From the NCBI RefSeq assembly GCF_040183065.1, contig NC_091119.1:102993274-103057273 (forward strand): 64,000 nt of DNA, in the 5' to 3' direction. The DNA is from Periplaneta americana (taxonomy: Eukaryota > Arthropoda > Insecta > Blattodea > Blattidae). The notes below the pieces were generated by a model that ran no database searches, was not told the DNA's origin, and was given only the letters and a program-made list of their open reading frames with translations. Positions 32,199-43,297 of the stretch are shown here, piece after piece; within the stretch, counting starts at the first letter, position 1; each line of letters begins with the position of its first letter. The position numbers and the translations under genes were made by a program.

Positions 32199-32819
32199 AA
32201 TAAAAAAAGGTCAATATATAATGCAGTAAATATAGGATAAAGCTTATCAACAATGAGTTAGGTTCTTTTAGATACTAAGGTCCACTTTAGGTTTTTTTTA
32301 GGTTCAACAGATTTCACATATATAACTCCTACGATCATAATTCGGAAAAATATTGAAGAAATTAGGAGTTCAGAAGCAAGGAAAAGAATAGGTAAAAAAA
32401 AACTACAAATCCAGTCCCTAGTAATAACTTTGCAATAGTTATCTACATTATTCTTGTTTAGAAACAATCTCGGCTACAATCTAAACTAATCCTCCTCTGT
32501 TATCGTTGCTATCTTTCATTTCTGTTATCTCTAATTTTCTGTTTATCTTCAATTATTATATCTCACTAATATTCACCAATTATATACATTACAATATTAC
32601 ATTATTTGCTCTATTTTTCACTGAGCTTTTCTCAGAATTTTACTCTTGCATTCATTCAGTGTTCCAATATTCGAATAATACTACCACTTTTCAATTCACT
32701 TATCACTCTTTCTCTTTCATTGGTATAGCTTTCCTGGTTCACTCTCTCTACTTGCACTCACTTTCACTTTTTCTCTCCTGCACTTCCCAGATTCTTCCGC
32801 TCTCTAGTACATAAAACAC
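32199..32819. other. No gene recognised; pyrimidine-rich stretch
   Basis: 32500-32800 is strongly T/C-rich on the plus strand and gives a Phe/Ser/Leu-rich chance ORF. It may include the far end of the adjacent PLE. Confidence 0.4.
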
Positions 32820-32880
32820 TCAATATTCTTTGGTCTGTGGATAAGCTTCGGGGCTTCTACCGCGTTATCTTGGTGTTGGT

Positions 32881-32921
32881 AGCTGACGTTTCGACTGCTG
32901 TGTTGTGGTCATCTTCAGAGC
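32881..32921 (-). ncRNA. Hammerhead ribozyme-like motif 4 (PLE 4)
   Basis: Minus-strand fold: stem I GCT (32919-32921) with AGC (32882-32884). Core CTGAAGA (32912-32918), extra T, a short stem II GAC/GTC (32908-32910 with 32893-32895), then GAAA (32889-32892). ACGTC follows directly, so the cleavage triplet would be GTC. Stem III has no loop, and the fold is weaker than motifs 1-3. Confidence 0.55.
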
Positions 32922-32951
32922 AGTTGGATAAGGAAATAGTCTGTGAGTTCA

Positions 32952-32955
<4 letters not shown>

Positions 32956-33004
<49 letters not shown>
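32956..33004. repeat. TA dinucleotide microsatellite
   Basis: About 24 TA units, all inside PLE 4. The tyrosine/isoleucine ORFs here are translations of it. Confidence 0.95.
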
Positions 33005-33008
<4 letters not shown>

Positions 33009-33042
33009 GTCTCGATGGGGGGAGTAATTTTGGTGATAGGTC

Positions 33043-33390
33043 GTAGGTTCCCCTTCTGGCATGTGTGGAGGGGAGTATTCATATTAAATACTGGCCCTCA
33101 TAAGTTCCGAAAAAGTGACCTTGATACCATGCCCGATGTCCGGATGAAGGGGGGAGCGCCGCATACATGTGGAGACCTGGTTTCTCGTTCCTCAGTAGCG
33201 TAGGTTCTCCTTCTGGCATCTGATTGTCCTTCGTTGTCCAATCTGGTTGAGGTCTGTATGGAGGGGAGTAGTCATATTAAATACTGGCCCTCATAAAGTC
33301 CGAAGGAGTGACCTTGATACCGTACCTGATGTCCGGATGAAGGGGGGGCGCTGCGTACATGTGGATACCTGGTTTCTCGTTCCTAAGTAT
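33043..33390. repeat. Tandem duplication of about 160-185 bp within PLE 4
   Basis: Segments 33043-33199 and 33203-33390 share TTAAATACTGGCCCTCATAA, GATGTCCGGATGAAGGGG and CCTGGTTTCTCGTTCCT. The second has about 30 extra bases near 33220-33250. Confidence 0.85.
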
Positions 33391-33419
33391 GATCTTGGAA
33401 TAGACTTCCCCATGAGTTG

Positions 33420-33905
33420 CTGAGTTGTAACCCCTCGTCCTTGTTGATGTTGTTTGATGTGGAAGGCTTCTTTAACCAGTCTTCTGTATAAGTTGTCTTC
33501 TTTATCTATTGTCTTGATGTCGAATTCGATGGCGTGGCCTGAATCTGCTGAGTGTAAGGATATTGCTGATTTTTCGTATGGTCCGTATTCGCAGAGTCGG
33601 ATGTATATTCCGGCTGATTGGAGGTATGGAAGTTTATCTTTGACTTTGACTAATGAGTGGGAGATCTTGTGTGGGGCGTTGTATACCGTCTTGATATTGA
33701 ATTTCCTCAGTTCTGTCTGTGGTTCCTTCTATGTATGGGAGGAAGGCTTTCTGTTTCATGTTCTAAAATTCAGGATCTTGTTCATGTGCTTCTGGTCGTC
33801 AGTTACTGTATGTGTACTTCCTTATAATGTTGTTGTCATATCCGTTGTTTTTGAAGGTTTTGTGTAGAAATTGAAGTTCTGCTCGTAGGTTGTCAGAATC
33901 ACAGA
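33420..33905 (-). pseudogene. PLE 4 GIY-YIG endonuclease remnant
   Basis: Minus-strand segments include KISHSLVKVKDKLPYLQSAG then GIYIRLCEYG (the GIY half, about 33595-33625), a gap where the YIG half should be, then SLHSADSGHAIEFDIKTID and LYRRLVKEAFHIKQH near the C terminus. The H-x-x-x-x-x-H-x-I-x-F and E-x-x-H-I pattern is usual for PLE nucleases. The missing YIG block and shifts indicate a dead gene. Confidence 0.75.
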
Positions 33906-33945
33906 TTCTATGAGCGCGCTCAGTGAGAGTTTTGAAGACCGATTA

Positions 33946-34098
33946 GCTTGCTTGCTCGCTTGCTTTTGCTCACTCGCTTGCTTGCTTGCTTTTGCTTGCT
34001 TGCTTGCTTGCTTTTGCTCGCTTGCTTGCTTGCTTTTGCTTGCTTGCTTTTGCTTGCTTGCTTGCTTTTTCTTGCTTGCTTTCGCTTGCTTGCTTGGG
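33946..34098. repeat. CTTG tetranucleotide microsatellite
   Basis: CTTG units broken by CTTTTG and CTCG variants run up to the edge of repeat unit B. The Lys/Gln/Ala/Ser-rich minus-strand ORF is its translation. Confidence 0.92.
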
Positions 34099-35333
34099 AT
34101 GTTAAGGAGAGAGGATGGCTTTAATATGGTGGAAAATCTATAAATTAAAAAAAAATTGCTGTAAGATACACTTTGATATATGAGAAAAATGTAATGCAGA
34201 TTTATGCCTTTGTTAGCTGCTGCAACGCCCTTTTTAAAGCTCTGGTGCACAGGGTTTTCAAGGGGCAAGGACGTTTACAATGTGGTGGAAAACCAGTAAA
34301 CGTTTGAAAGAAAAATGTTTTCTTTAAAATAATCTTCGAAATTATAAAATTTATCAGACAAAATTTAATGCACACTTGCGACCCTTTTAACAGTCATTTG
34401 AAAGCTCTGCTGCACAGGCTAAATGACAATAAACTTGGATTGCAATTTCTGTAACTTTAATTTGTTACTTTATTCTCACAAAAAAGTATTAATATCTTTA
34501 TATCTTCCGAACTATTAATGCTACATAATACATGATATTTGCAACACACATTCTTAGGCTATTAGGAAACTTTTCTGTATAACAGAGATTCGTTATTTTG
34601 TTGCCTTTGAAGAATATCCTCCCATGTTTTTATAAAAGTATTTTTTAAATTGATTCTTTAGATATATTCTTCATTTTAAAATTTTGAAAGCGAATATCAA
34701 AATTATAGTGCAGACATTTAAAAGAATGTGCATTTAGGAGTAAAATGACAAAGATGTTTTGAATTTATCTTAATAATGGCTGAGATATACTCACTGTGGT
34801 GATCTACAGTGCCCCGGTACTTGACTTTTTTCCAAGATTTCTGACCAAATTATTTTTACTAATCTTGAATTTGAGTTGCTACAGCAATGATATTTGTACA
34901 TATGAAAATGAAAAATGAACGTCTGACTTTCAAATTACACAACCCTTTCCCTTAAACATAATATTTACAGGTCAGCAGGTCACTGTCAGCTCGTGTGTGG
35001 GTGGCGGAAAGTGTGTATCTGTTTATGTGTGCATTATAAACAAATCCCGTTCCATAAGTGAATTAGAGTATTAATATTTATGTCAGTATAAGTCATTCTG
35101 TGAGAATATCAATTCCATTCTGGATGGGGACGGAGATGAGAGTCACTACTCAAAAGTGGATATTAAAAGAATATATTATTAAACACAGAGTTGGTGAGTG
35201 TGCAAATTTTTTCGGAACCCACAACGCAGTTACACTTCAAAATTATAACAGGGAAATTTATTATTTTAGTAAAAACATTTAATTTTTATTTTGTAAAATT
35301 GGAAAGGGTGAACTTTCTGATTGTGGCTCCTAA
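34099..35333 (+). repeat. Dispersed repeat unit, copy B (upstream of TAG array)
   Basis: Shares its start, internal order and end (GTGGCTCCTAA) with 15477-17109. It lacks the palindromic insertion and about one internal subunit. No coding potential is visible. It is followed by 50 unique bases and then a trinucleotide array in the same relative orientation as copy A. Confidence 0.85.
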
Positions 35334-35382
35334 GTTGTTTCATTGTAAAAACCAATAGAAAGCTGGAACAATTTATAGTAAC

Positions 35383-36396
35383 GGTAGTAGTAATAGTAGC
35401 AGTACTAGTAGTAGTGATAATAGTAGTAGTACTAATAGTAATAGTAGCAGTAGCAGTGGTGTAGTAGTATTAGTAGTAGCAGTACTAGTAATAGTAATAA
35501 TAGTAGTAGTACTAATAGTAACAGTAGCAGTAGCAGTGGTGTAGTAGTATTAGTAGTAGTGATAATAGTAGTAGTGATAATAGTAGTAGTATTAATAGTA
35601 ATAGTAGCAGTAGCAGTGGTGTAGTAGTATTAGTAGTAGCAGTACTAGTAGTAGTGATAATAGTAGTAGTACTAATAGTAACAGTAGTAGTAGCAGTGGT
35701 GTAGTAGTATTAGTAGTAGCAGTACTAGTAGTAGTACTAATAGTAACAGTAGTAGTAGCAGTGGTGTAGTAGTATTATTGGTAGCAGTACTAGTAGTAGT
35801 GATAATAGTAGTAGTACTAATAGTAACAGTAGTAGTAGCAGTGCTGTAGTAGTATTAGTAGTAGCAGTACTAGTAGTAGTGATAATAGTAGTAGTACTAA
35901 TAGTAACAGTAGCAGTAGCAGTGGTGTAGTAGTATTAGTAGTAGCAGTACTAGTAGTAGTGATAATAGTAGTAGTACTAATAGTAACAGTAGTAGTAGCA
36001 GTGCTGTAGTAGTATTAGTAGTAGCAGTACTAGTAGTAGTGATAATAGTAGTAGTACTAATAGTAACAGTAGCAGTAGCAGTGGTGTAGTAGTATTAGTA
36101 GTAGCAGTACTAGTAGTAGTGATAATAGTAGTAGTACTAATAGTAACAGTAGCAGTAGCAGTGGTGTAGTAGTATTAGTAGTAGCAGTACTAGTAGTAGT
36201 GATAGTAGTAGTAGTACTAATAGTAACAGTAGCAGTAGCAGTGGTGTAGCAGTAGTAGTAGCAGTAGTAGTAGTAGTAGTAATAATAGTAGTAGTAGCAG
36301 TAGTAGTAGTAGCAGTAGTAGTAGTAGTAGCAGTACTAGTAGTAGTAATAATAGTAGTAGTAGCAGTAGCAGTAGTAGCAGTAGCAGTGGCGGCTT
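35383..36396. repeat. TAG/CAG-type array with 80-bp minisatellite unit
   Basis: An 80-base unit containing GTAGCAGTACTAGTAGTAG and GTGGTGTAGTAGTATTAG repeats about eleven times. Four successive copies start exactly 80 bases apart (35941, 36021, 36101, 36181). The last 150 bases are plainer TAG and CAG triplets. It has no long ORF. Confidence 0.9.
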
Positions 36397-37082
36397 GTGC
36401 CAGATAAATTAGGTGAAGGCCAATAGAATTCTAGGTAATTTCCTGGAATCGATGGATGGCTGTGACGTCATTGATGATGTTGCAAACGACTTTGTAAGCT
36501 ATACATTGGCCATATTGGAATATATTCACAATTTTCTTAAATTTAATGAAATTCACAACATAGGCTATTATACATACAAATTTGCAACATTTTCGGAGGT
36601 TACGCCCCCTTAACACTTCTACACAATGCATGCCACAAGTCCACATGATATAAAAATGTAATTCAGCATTTTATATGACACATCAAATTAAAAGTGCACA
36701 CAAGAAATGGAGAAATATTACTTTCCCATAACAAAATTCTAAATCAGAATCAAATTCATGAACTGTATTTGTATTTTAAATCAACTTCAGAACATGCGAC
36801 TTGCAATATATAGTGAAATCCTGCAGCTATACATAAGTCAAAGCAATTTTATGTTGTATAGGAAACTTAAGGCAATACATCAGCCAACTTTTGGCCGAAA
36901 ATGAAAAATTATGTTTTTTAGTTTTTCAGTGTTTTATTATGAATAAATTTTCTATTTTAATATTGTGTCCTCCACTGGAAAATTCTAGGACAATAAGATG
37001 ATGGTAGTTGTTGTTTAGTCAATTGTCCAGATAGGACTGAACACAAATCAGTTTGTTTATATTGGTCTTGTGAGGCATATAT
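36397..37082. other. No gene recognised
   Basis: Unique-looking sequence with two short overlapping ORFs (36413-36613 plus, 36646-36431 minus) without recognisable motifs. Confidence 0.4.
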
Positions 37083-37087
37083 TAAAT

Positions 37088-38430
37088 TTGTTGTTTTCTA
37101 ATGCCAGGCGTTTGACAATAAAGTCATTTGACCTCTTGCACTCCAATATTTTTCAAAGATATTATCATGGCCAGCCACTGAAGCACAGATTTTGAGGTGT
37201 TCCGAATCCATTTCTTGGTTTGAGTTGCATAATGGGCAGTTAGGGGACTGATATATTCCAATTCTATGTAGGTGTTTAGCCAAACAATCATGGCCTGTTG
37301 CCAATCTAAATGCAGCTACAGACGATTTTCGTGGTAAATCGGGAATTAACTGTGGATTGTGATGCAGAGAGTTCCATTTTTTCCCTTGGGATTGTGTTAT
37401 CAAATTTTGTTTGTTGTAGTCTAAGTATGTAGATTTAATAAATCTTTCACAGAGTAATACGGAGATTTAGTAACAGGTCTGTAAGTAGCAGTGCTGCCCT
37501 TCTTTGCTAAAGCATCCGCATTCTCGTTTCCCAGGATTCCACAATGGGATGGTATCCATTGGAATACAATTCTTTTATTGAGTGATATTAATTGAGAGAG
37601 CATTTTAGTTATTCCTGCTGTTTGAGATGAAGGTGTGTGTTTAGAGACTATTGATAGAATAGCTGCTTTGGAGTCTGACAATATAACTGCATTCCTAAAT
37701 TTATTGATGTGGCATAGAAGATTCCTGAGACTTTCACTTATTGCAATGATTTCACCATCAAAACTTGTTGTTCCATACCCAAGAGATCTATAAAGTGTGA
37801 AGAGACAGCACGTAACACCAGCACTGGCACCTTGTTCTCTGGAGATCAAGGTTCCATCGGTGTATAAATCAAGCCAGTTTTGTGGAGGATACCTAATATT
37901 AATTGTCTCTAAAGACAATTGTTTCAGTATTTCAGTGTTCACTTCTGATTTCAGTATTTCTTCTGTTAAATTTAGATTATATTCTATATTTAAAAGAGTT
38001 AAAGGGTTTGGTTTAATTTGTAAGTTTTCTTTTAAATTCGGGATATTGATTTTCTGTTTTAATTCTTGAACAATGGATATGAAACTTTTTTGAGTTTTCA
38101 ATCTACAGAGAGGACTGTATGAATGCCAATTGTTTCCTGGTAATCTGATAAGTTTTTCATATTGAATCAGTGCTTTTTCTTCTATTGTCATTTTGATGCT
38201 GTTAATATTAGTGAGGAATCTCATAGAATCTACTGGAGTTGTTTTGATTCCACCAGTAATGAGTCTGAGAGCTTGGTTTTGAACATATTCTATGTCGTCT
38301 ATGGAAGGTGAAGTAACTAATATTAAATTTAATTTATTAAATGTAATATTAAGAGAAATTTGAAACCATTCATCGCCTCGTGCATATTGACGAAATATAA
38401 ATTTAGCGATTAAAAATTTATTCAAAACTA
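37088..38430 (-). mobile_element. I-like non-LTR retrotransposon (LINE copy 2), 5'-truncated
   Basis: The same domain order as LINE copy 1 from the RT thumb onward, with the 3' end GCATTAGA followed by AACAAC-type bases. It stops near 38430, next to an ATT microsatellite. It is diverged from copy 1, so it belongs to a related subfamily. Confidence 0.85.
37098..38425 (-). pseudogene. LINE copy 2: RT thumb, RNase H and Cys/His tail
   Basis: A 334-codon ORF (38425-37421) holds the thumb (NQALRLITGGIKTTPVDSMR) and a full RNase H with its acidic residues: LYTDGTL, SFDGEIIAISE, ILSDSKAAILS and GNENADALAKKG, plus QWIPSHCGILG. After a short break, 37403-37098 gives IGIYQSPNCPLCN and a later H and C, the terminal knuckle. 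RNase H looks intact in this copy, but RT is absent. Confidence 0.88.
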
Positions 38431-38477
38431 ATATCTAAGGAATGGTACATTATACAGCAATGAGGATAATAATCAAA

Positions 38478-38478
<1 letters not shown>

Positions 38479-38548
<70 letters not shown>
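38479..38548. repeat. ATT microsatellite
   Basis: About 23 ATT units with one AGT interruption, 50 bases beyond the 5' break of LINE copy 2. Confidence 0.95.
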
Positions 38549-38973
38549 AGTCTTCTGCATCTCCCTATCAAACCAAACTCAGGTAAAGGGTCGCGCTCCA
38601 CAGTTTTAAAGTACTCCCGCTGAGAGACAGAGACGGAGAGAGTAGCATGTTACTGGCTTTCGCGAAACGTCAGGAGGTTTGAGAGTGCGACTTGTAGATC
38701 GTAGATATATTTTATTAACTGGATGTTGAGCCTGGTTATGATGTATTTCATTCTGTAATACATTATATATTATAAGTACTAGTATAAAAAGTGAATGTTG
38801 TTAAATAATTTATTGTGAAATATACTTACGTTTACATACAAGCTATAAAAGTTGTTCGCACAATTATGGGTTAAACAGGCCTTGTGTTTAAAAGTAGACT
38901 CGTGTATATATCCAGTAATCAATTTTATATATTTTTTAATACATCTTTCTGTAATGAAGCATGTTGCGTATTA
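38549..38973. other. No gene recognised
   Basis: Unique-looking sequence. A GC-richer stretch at 38580-38700 could be an old repeat but matches nothing else in the window. Confidence 0.4.
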
Positions 38974-38975
38974 TA

Positions 38976-40156
38976 CAGGGTGTTCGCAACTTAATGCCCG
39001 ACAATGCAGGAGCATATTGGTTGATTCATTCTACAGCGATATTACCTAACATGTCTTAATCAAATGTCTAATAATTTCCGAGTTACAAGAACTTATAAGT
39101 CGGAACTTTAGACAACATTTTTGTAAGTAGTAAATGTGTCATTAAGGAAATAAAAGCAGAAGACATTGAGAAGTAATCTGTTCTTTTATTATACGTACAC
39201 ACACTACACTGATCTACTTACTTGGACGTGAAAACATCATTACAAACTTAACCAACAGTCAGGTCTTCATAAGGTTCCATCAATTTGTTATATTACAAGA
39301 GACAAAAAAAAAAAAGTAAATAAATACAAAATTGCATTATACTGTACCAAACTAACAGGTGAATCTGTGCACTGTTATTGCAGGTGGGGCTCGAAATGCG
39401 TTCCTTGAGCATCCCTACACCAGACAGATCTACGTAATAGTGAATGCGTGGCGTTCGCAGTAGTGGCGGGATGACGTCTGCAGCACCATTGATGCTGATT
39501 AGTTGTGGATGGGCTATCGGCCAGTTACAGAAGTTCAGACGAGAGGAGGATCTCCGGGTTCTAGGTTCTGCACACAATTGTCATGATATCTCGTAGTATG
39601 TGCCAAACTGTGGAATTACTAACTCCAAGACGTGCAGCAATTCGTCGTGTACTTATCCGTGGAGTTTCATTTATGATGTCAATAACTGCAGGCCTTAGGT
39701 CTTCAATTCGGTCTGGCCGCACTTCTTCGTGTTGTGCATGTAGGCTTGGCACATTTCCACGTTCAGCTAAATGGCGATATGTACGTGTAATACTCCTGGA
39801 TCTGGCTGTCTACGATCTGGAAACTGTATTCGATATTCTCGCAGCATTACCGTAACACAATTCATAAATGAACACAATATTCTTGATGAGAATACACGAA
39901 CGGCATCTTCACGATCACCGGGCACTGATAGCCCTGCACTGCGCGCTGTGTACTGTCTCTAGTGGACGTTTTGCGATCGCTGCCTCACATAGTCTGATGT
40001 TCATAGTGCTTGGCACCGCAAGAAGAGCCGGATATTCGCAAGCCATTAACTTCTTAATGCTTCAATTTAGTATAGGGGTATGCTAGGTTATATCGCTGTA
40101 GAATGAATCAAGGAATACGCTCCTGCATTGTCGGTCATTAAGTTGCGAACATCCTG
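38976..40156 (-). mobile_element. mariner/IS630-type element with long TIRs, deletion derivative
   Basis: Inverted ends of about 70 bases (38976-39045 and 40087-40156) begin CAGGGTGTTCGCAACTTAAT and, on the other side, CAGGATGTTCGCAACTTAAT, with about seven mismatches. TA lies outside at 38974-38975 and 40157-40158. The 1.18 kb body keeps the transposase N-terminal region but lacks a recognisable DDE domain. Confidence 0.88.
39293..39855 (-). pseudogene. mariner-type transposase remnant (HTH only)
   Basis: The minus strand reads a degenerate N-terminal segment (YRHLAERGNVPSLHAQHEE, about 39720-39780). A helix-turn-helix follows (IEDLRPAVIDIINE, then STRRIAARLGVSNSTVWHIL). The ORF stops at 39561 and a second frame (39577-39293) covers an unrecognised stretch containing LNFCNW. 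The catalytic DDE/D part between them is deleted. Confidence 0.75.
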
Positions 40157-40379
40157 TATATAAGTGGGAACAGTATTTTAGTAACCTATTAACCTATGAA
40201 GGATATGTAGATATACTTATGGGAATGCTGCTGGTGATGCGTTGACTTCTAAGTACCATGACAACTGTTTCAGTGGGAGTGACCAGGGGTCTGTATGTTA
40301 CGCGCATGAATATTATGTGGTTTGTAAAGTTGGACTATTTACTTAGAGGTTGTATAGGGGGTTTCGGACATGGATCAAA
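40157..40379. other. Spacer, nothing recognised
   Basis: May include the non-coding 3' end of PLE 5. No hammerhead core was found. Confidence 0.4.
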
Positions 40380-40739
40380 TTTTCACTAAGTATGCAATTA
40401 TCCTTTAAAATTGTTTTGTGATATAATATTCTTCAGCTGAATTTATCAATCCATTATCTAAACATCGTTTCAAAATTTTGAATGTTTCAAACATGTGATT
40501 TAATTCGTGTCCTGTGTCTAATAAATGTGTAGGGCATGTAGATTTTCTTCTATTGTGTTTCAAATCAGCTAAGTGTTCACCATATCTGATTTCAAAATTT
40601 CTTTTAGTTTGGCCAATAATATTTCTGTTTGCAAGTGTGACATTCTAAGCTGTAAATACATTATTATGTAATTTATTAAGTGTACGAAGCCCATTATTTG
40701 AAATGTTGTTGAGTTTCTTTTCGGGTTTGTGTGCTATTG
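40380..40739 (-). pseudogene. PLE 5 GIY-YIG endonuclease remnant
   Basis: The minus strand gives SIAHKPEKKLNNISNNGL (about 40690-40740), an HTCK-type Cys region, IIGQTKRNFEIRYGEHLADL (about 40570-40625), then STCPTHLLDTGHELN and FETFKILKR. It ends with NSAEEYYITK. GQTKR with the following Arg and His matches the YIG half of the nuclease. Two frameshifts are present. Confidence 0.82.
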
Positions 40740-40758
40740 ATATAGGGGTAATTCCACG

Positions 40759-41158
40759 GTAATGGACGGGACAATCATACAAGTTGTTCAGTATAATATA
40801 TATATTTATTTCGTACGGAAATTATTTAATATACAAAATAAAAGAATGCCTGCATCAGGTTATAAGCTGATATTATTTCTATTGAAAAGCAAATTATAAA
40901 ATATTTGACAACAGTTATAACTCTTTAAAGAAAGGTGACAGACGGGACATAAAAATGACACAGTATATACAATGAACACAAACTCCATACAATCTCTGTC
41001 CTGCTACGAAATACAAAAATACCATAATATTTCCAAATATTGCGAGTGTACACAGCTATTCATGGGTGCATTCAAGCTTTGTGTAATATGAATTACGTAT
41101 TGAGAGAAACTGTCTAAAAATGGGTAACAGACGGGACATACAGGTAAGGACGGGATAT
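40759..41158 (+). repeat. Left subterminal GACGGGAC motifs
   Basis: Four copies in the same direction: 40759-40774 (GGTAATGGACGGGACA), 40934-40951, 41123-41140 and a shorter one at 41143-41158. Repeated subterminal motifs of this kind usually bind the transposase. Confidence 0.8.
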
Positions 41159-41539
41159 TTTCCGAATGTGTCTTGTAATGAATGGAAAGAACAACTGAAT
41201 AAAACAGTGAACTACTTTAAAAAAGTTTTAAACAATTAATAGACATTATACCTGCACATATTACTTTAACATATCTCTTATAACAACAAAATAATACAAT
41301 TGAGTACGTCTATAATGTCGCATATTATACAACGTAATCATTTAACGTTGTAATACCAAAACTGTTTATTGATGCAAGTACAAATAAAACAAAGAATAAA
41401 AAAATCAGATTGAACATACACACCATAAATACATTTAATAGGTATATTTTTATTTTGTACTTGAAGATTTGGTTCTTTTGAATGTAAATTCATTGTCAAC
41501 AGAGTTGTAAGAGTAATATTTCCATTTGATTTTGTATGG

Positions 41540-43160
41540 AGATACTCCAATTATGGAATGCATTTTTGTGTCTCTGGAAGGGACGCTGTGTTGTTTCAAC
41601 GCGCATTCAACATATCATGATGTTTCACTGTTTCATCTGTAATCAAAATTATCTTGACGGAAGAAGTTGCAGCACATTCGACAAATGATTATACATCTTG
41701 AACTGTGTATTTTCCTATTTTCACCCAAGTCCAAATAAGCCCTTTAATAGTTGCCCCTACACCATATACAGCTTCTTTCCCATGGCTCGAGGAGAAAAAA
41801 AGGCCAGGACAGTTGTATTCCATAAAATTCTTCTACAAATGACATGTTCATGAAATTAAATCTCTGTTTGAATTGAGAGGCAGAAAATACGTGTAGGTAT
41901 TTCACATTTGCATGATTATGTTTATGTCTATAAAAATTTCGTCTAAGAAAGCAAAGACAGCATATTTATCATACGTCAAGGCATAATTACAAAGTTCATT
42001 GCCAGACCACCCCACTGCTGTGAAAACTTAATTTGCTTCTTATTCCAATGGGCAGCCTGTATTTCATTTTGAAACAGCGGAATAGTTCTCCGAAAGGTCC
42101 ACTGGTAGCACACTTCAGATGAAGCTTGTCTTACTTCATTAAAAATGCACTTTGTTGCCTTGTACTGAAGCAATGTATCAGGAGGCTTGGCGTCTGCTTT
42201 TTCAATGCTTGCACATCTTCTGCAATTTGACTACTGATTTCAATTTCTTATTCTCTTCCATTTGCATGTGCCCATTGTTTATATGTAACCTGTTTCTTTA
42301 AAACTTCCTCCATGATTTCTAATCGTTTGTCAAAGTTATCGTAGTCTACATATTTGTTAGTAATATTTGAACATCCATACACTTTTCGTTTGCTACATCA
42401 CGAACTACTGATTCCATGTAAGCTCGAACAGTATTCATTGTAGGAAGACAAAGTTTCTGACTAAAATATTCTACATTACAGTGATACATACACACAGATA
42501 TTGCGTGGTGTTAAGTTATAGGAAGAACGTATTTGGGACAAAGGGATGCAAATTTTGAAAGTTTTATTATGTTTGTCCCTTTTTCTGCAATGAATAGGTT
42601 ATAAGCTTCTTGAATGGTCATCACAAGATGTTGTTTCTGTATTTTTTACCTTCCCAGTATCTGTGTAAATTGTTAAACAGTCTTTCCTTCCGGAAGCCTA
42701 CCACCTGATATCTTCCCTGCAATAAAAATTAATTGCATCATCTTCGACATCTTTGACAGGGTTTCCTATTACAGACATGTTGCTTTCCTTCATCCATAAT
42801 TCACAGGTTCTCGCTAATACACCCACAACCTCATAATGCCTTCTTGGACTTTGAGGCAGATTACAGAGAGCACGATGGACAACTTTAGCCCTAGTGTTAG
42901 AAACAGAATACTTGAAGAAGTTGGTTCTTCACTTGGACTCAGGCTATTCAATTTTTACCGGTAGACACGTTTCCGTTCACGATCATATTTTCTTTGCTTT
43001 CTCGTATCCTTCGGTGTCATAGTTGTCTTCTTCAGAGTCAGTGCATGTTTCTTCCTTCTTTGCGTCCTTAATTTTAGCATCTTCATAATTCTCCGACTGT
43101 TTCAGGTATTCTCTATACCGCTTCATTTTCTCGGCTGGAGACATATTTGCCATGTTATTA
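41540..43160 (-). pseudogene. Transposase-like pseudogene of the 3.1 kb transposon
   Basis: The minus strand starts MANMSPAEKMKRYREYLKQS (43155) with a Lys/Glu-rich region and, after a shift, KYDRERKRVYR. A middle part is badly broken. Then come CYQWTFRRTIPLF (about 42090), FSQQWGGLAMNFVIMP (about 42000) and a continuous FFSSSHGKEAVYGVGATIKG (about 41740-41800). LIWTWVKIGKYTVQDV follows, then a stop and SFVECAATSSVKIILITDET. The SHGK-x-x-V-x-GVG block recurs in proteins of some insect DNA transposons as I recall. I cannot name the catalytic residues. Confidence 0.65.
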
Positions 43161-43297
43161 AAGTACTATTAACCTGCAATATACACTTTAACTAACTATA
43201 TGGGTGACTATGATGATGATGATGATAATGCTGATGATACTAGTAATAATAATAACAATAATAACGAATTCACGGTATGGGCTTCAGGATTACGGAC

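Larger units (their letters stand above)
32820..33905 (-). mobile_element. Penelope-like element 4, 3' part
   Basis: The minus strand holds the end of a GIY-YIG coding region (33905-33420), a spacer with a tandem duplication (33043-33390), a TA microsatellite and a hammerhead-like motif (32881-32921). The RT is missing. A CTTG microsatellite borders it on the right. Confidence 0.78.

Noticed and set aside
32506-32814. 102-codon Phe/Ser-rich plus-strand ORF
   Set aside because: It sits in a pyrimidine-rich low-complexity stretch with no recognisable motif or splice context.
33910-34143. Lys/Ala/Ser/Gln-rich protein and Leu/Ala/Cys-rich plus-strand ORF
   Set aside because: Both are translations of the CTTG microsatellite.
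40427-40440. A fifth hammerhead core (CTGAAGA on minus) in PLE 5
   Set aside because: It lies within the nuclease coding remnant and no stem II or nearby GAAA partner can be drawn.
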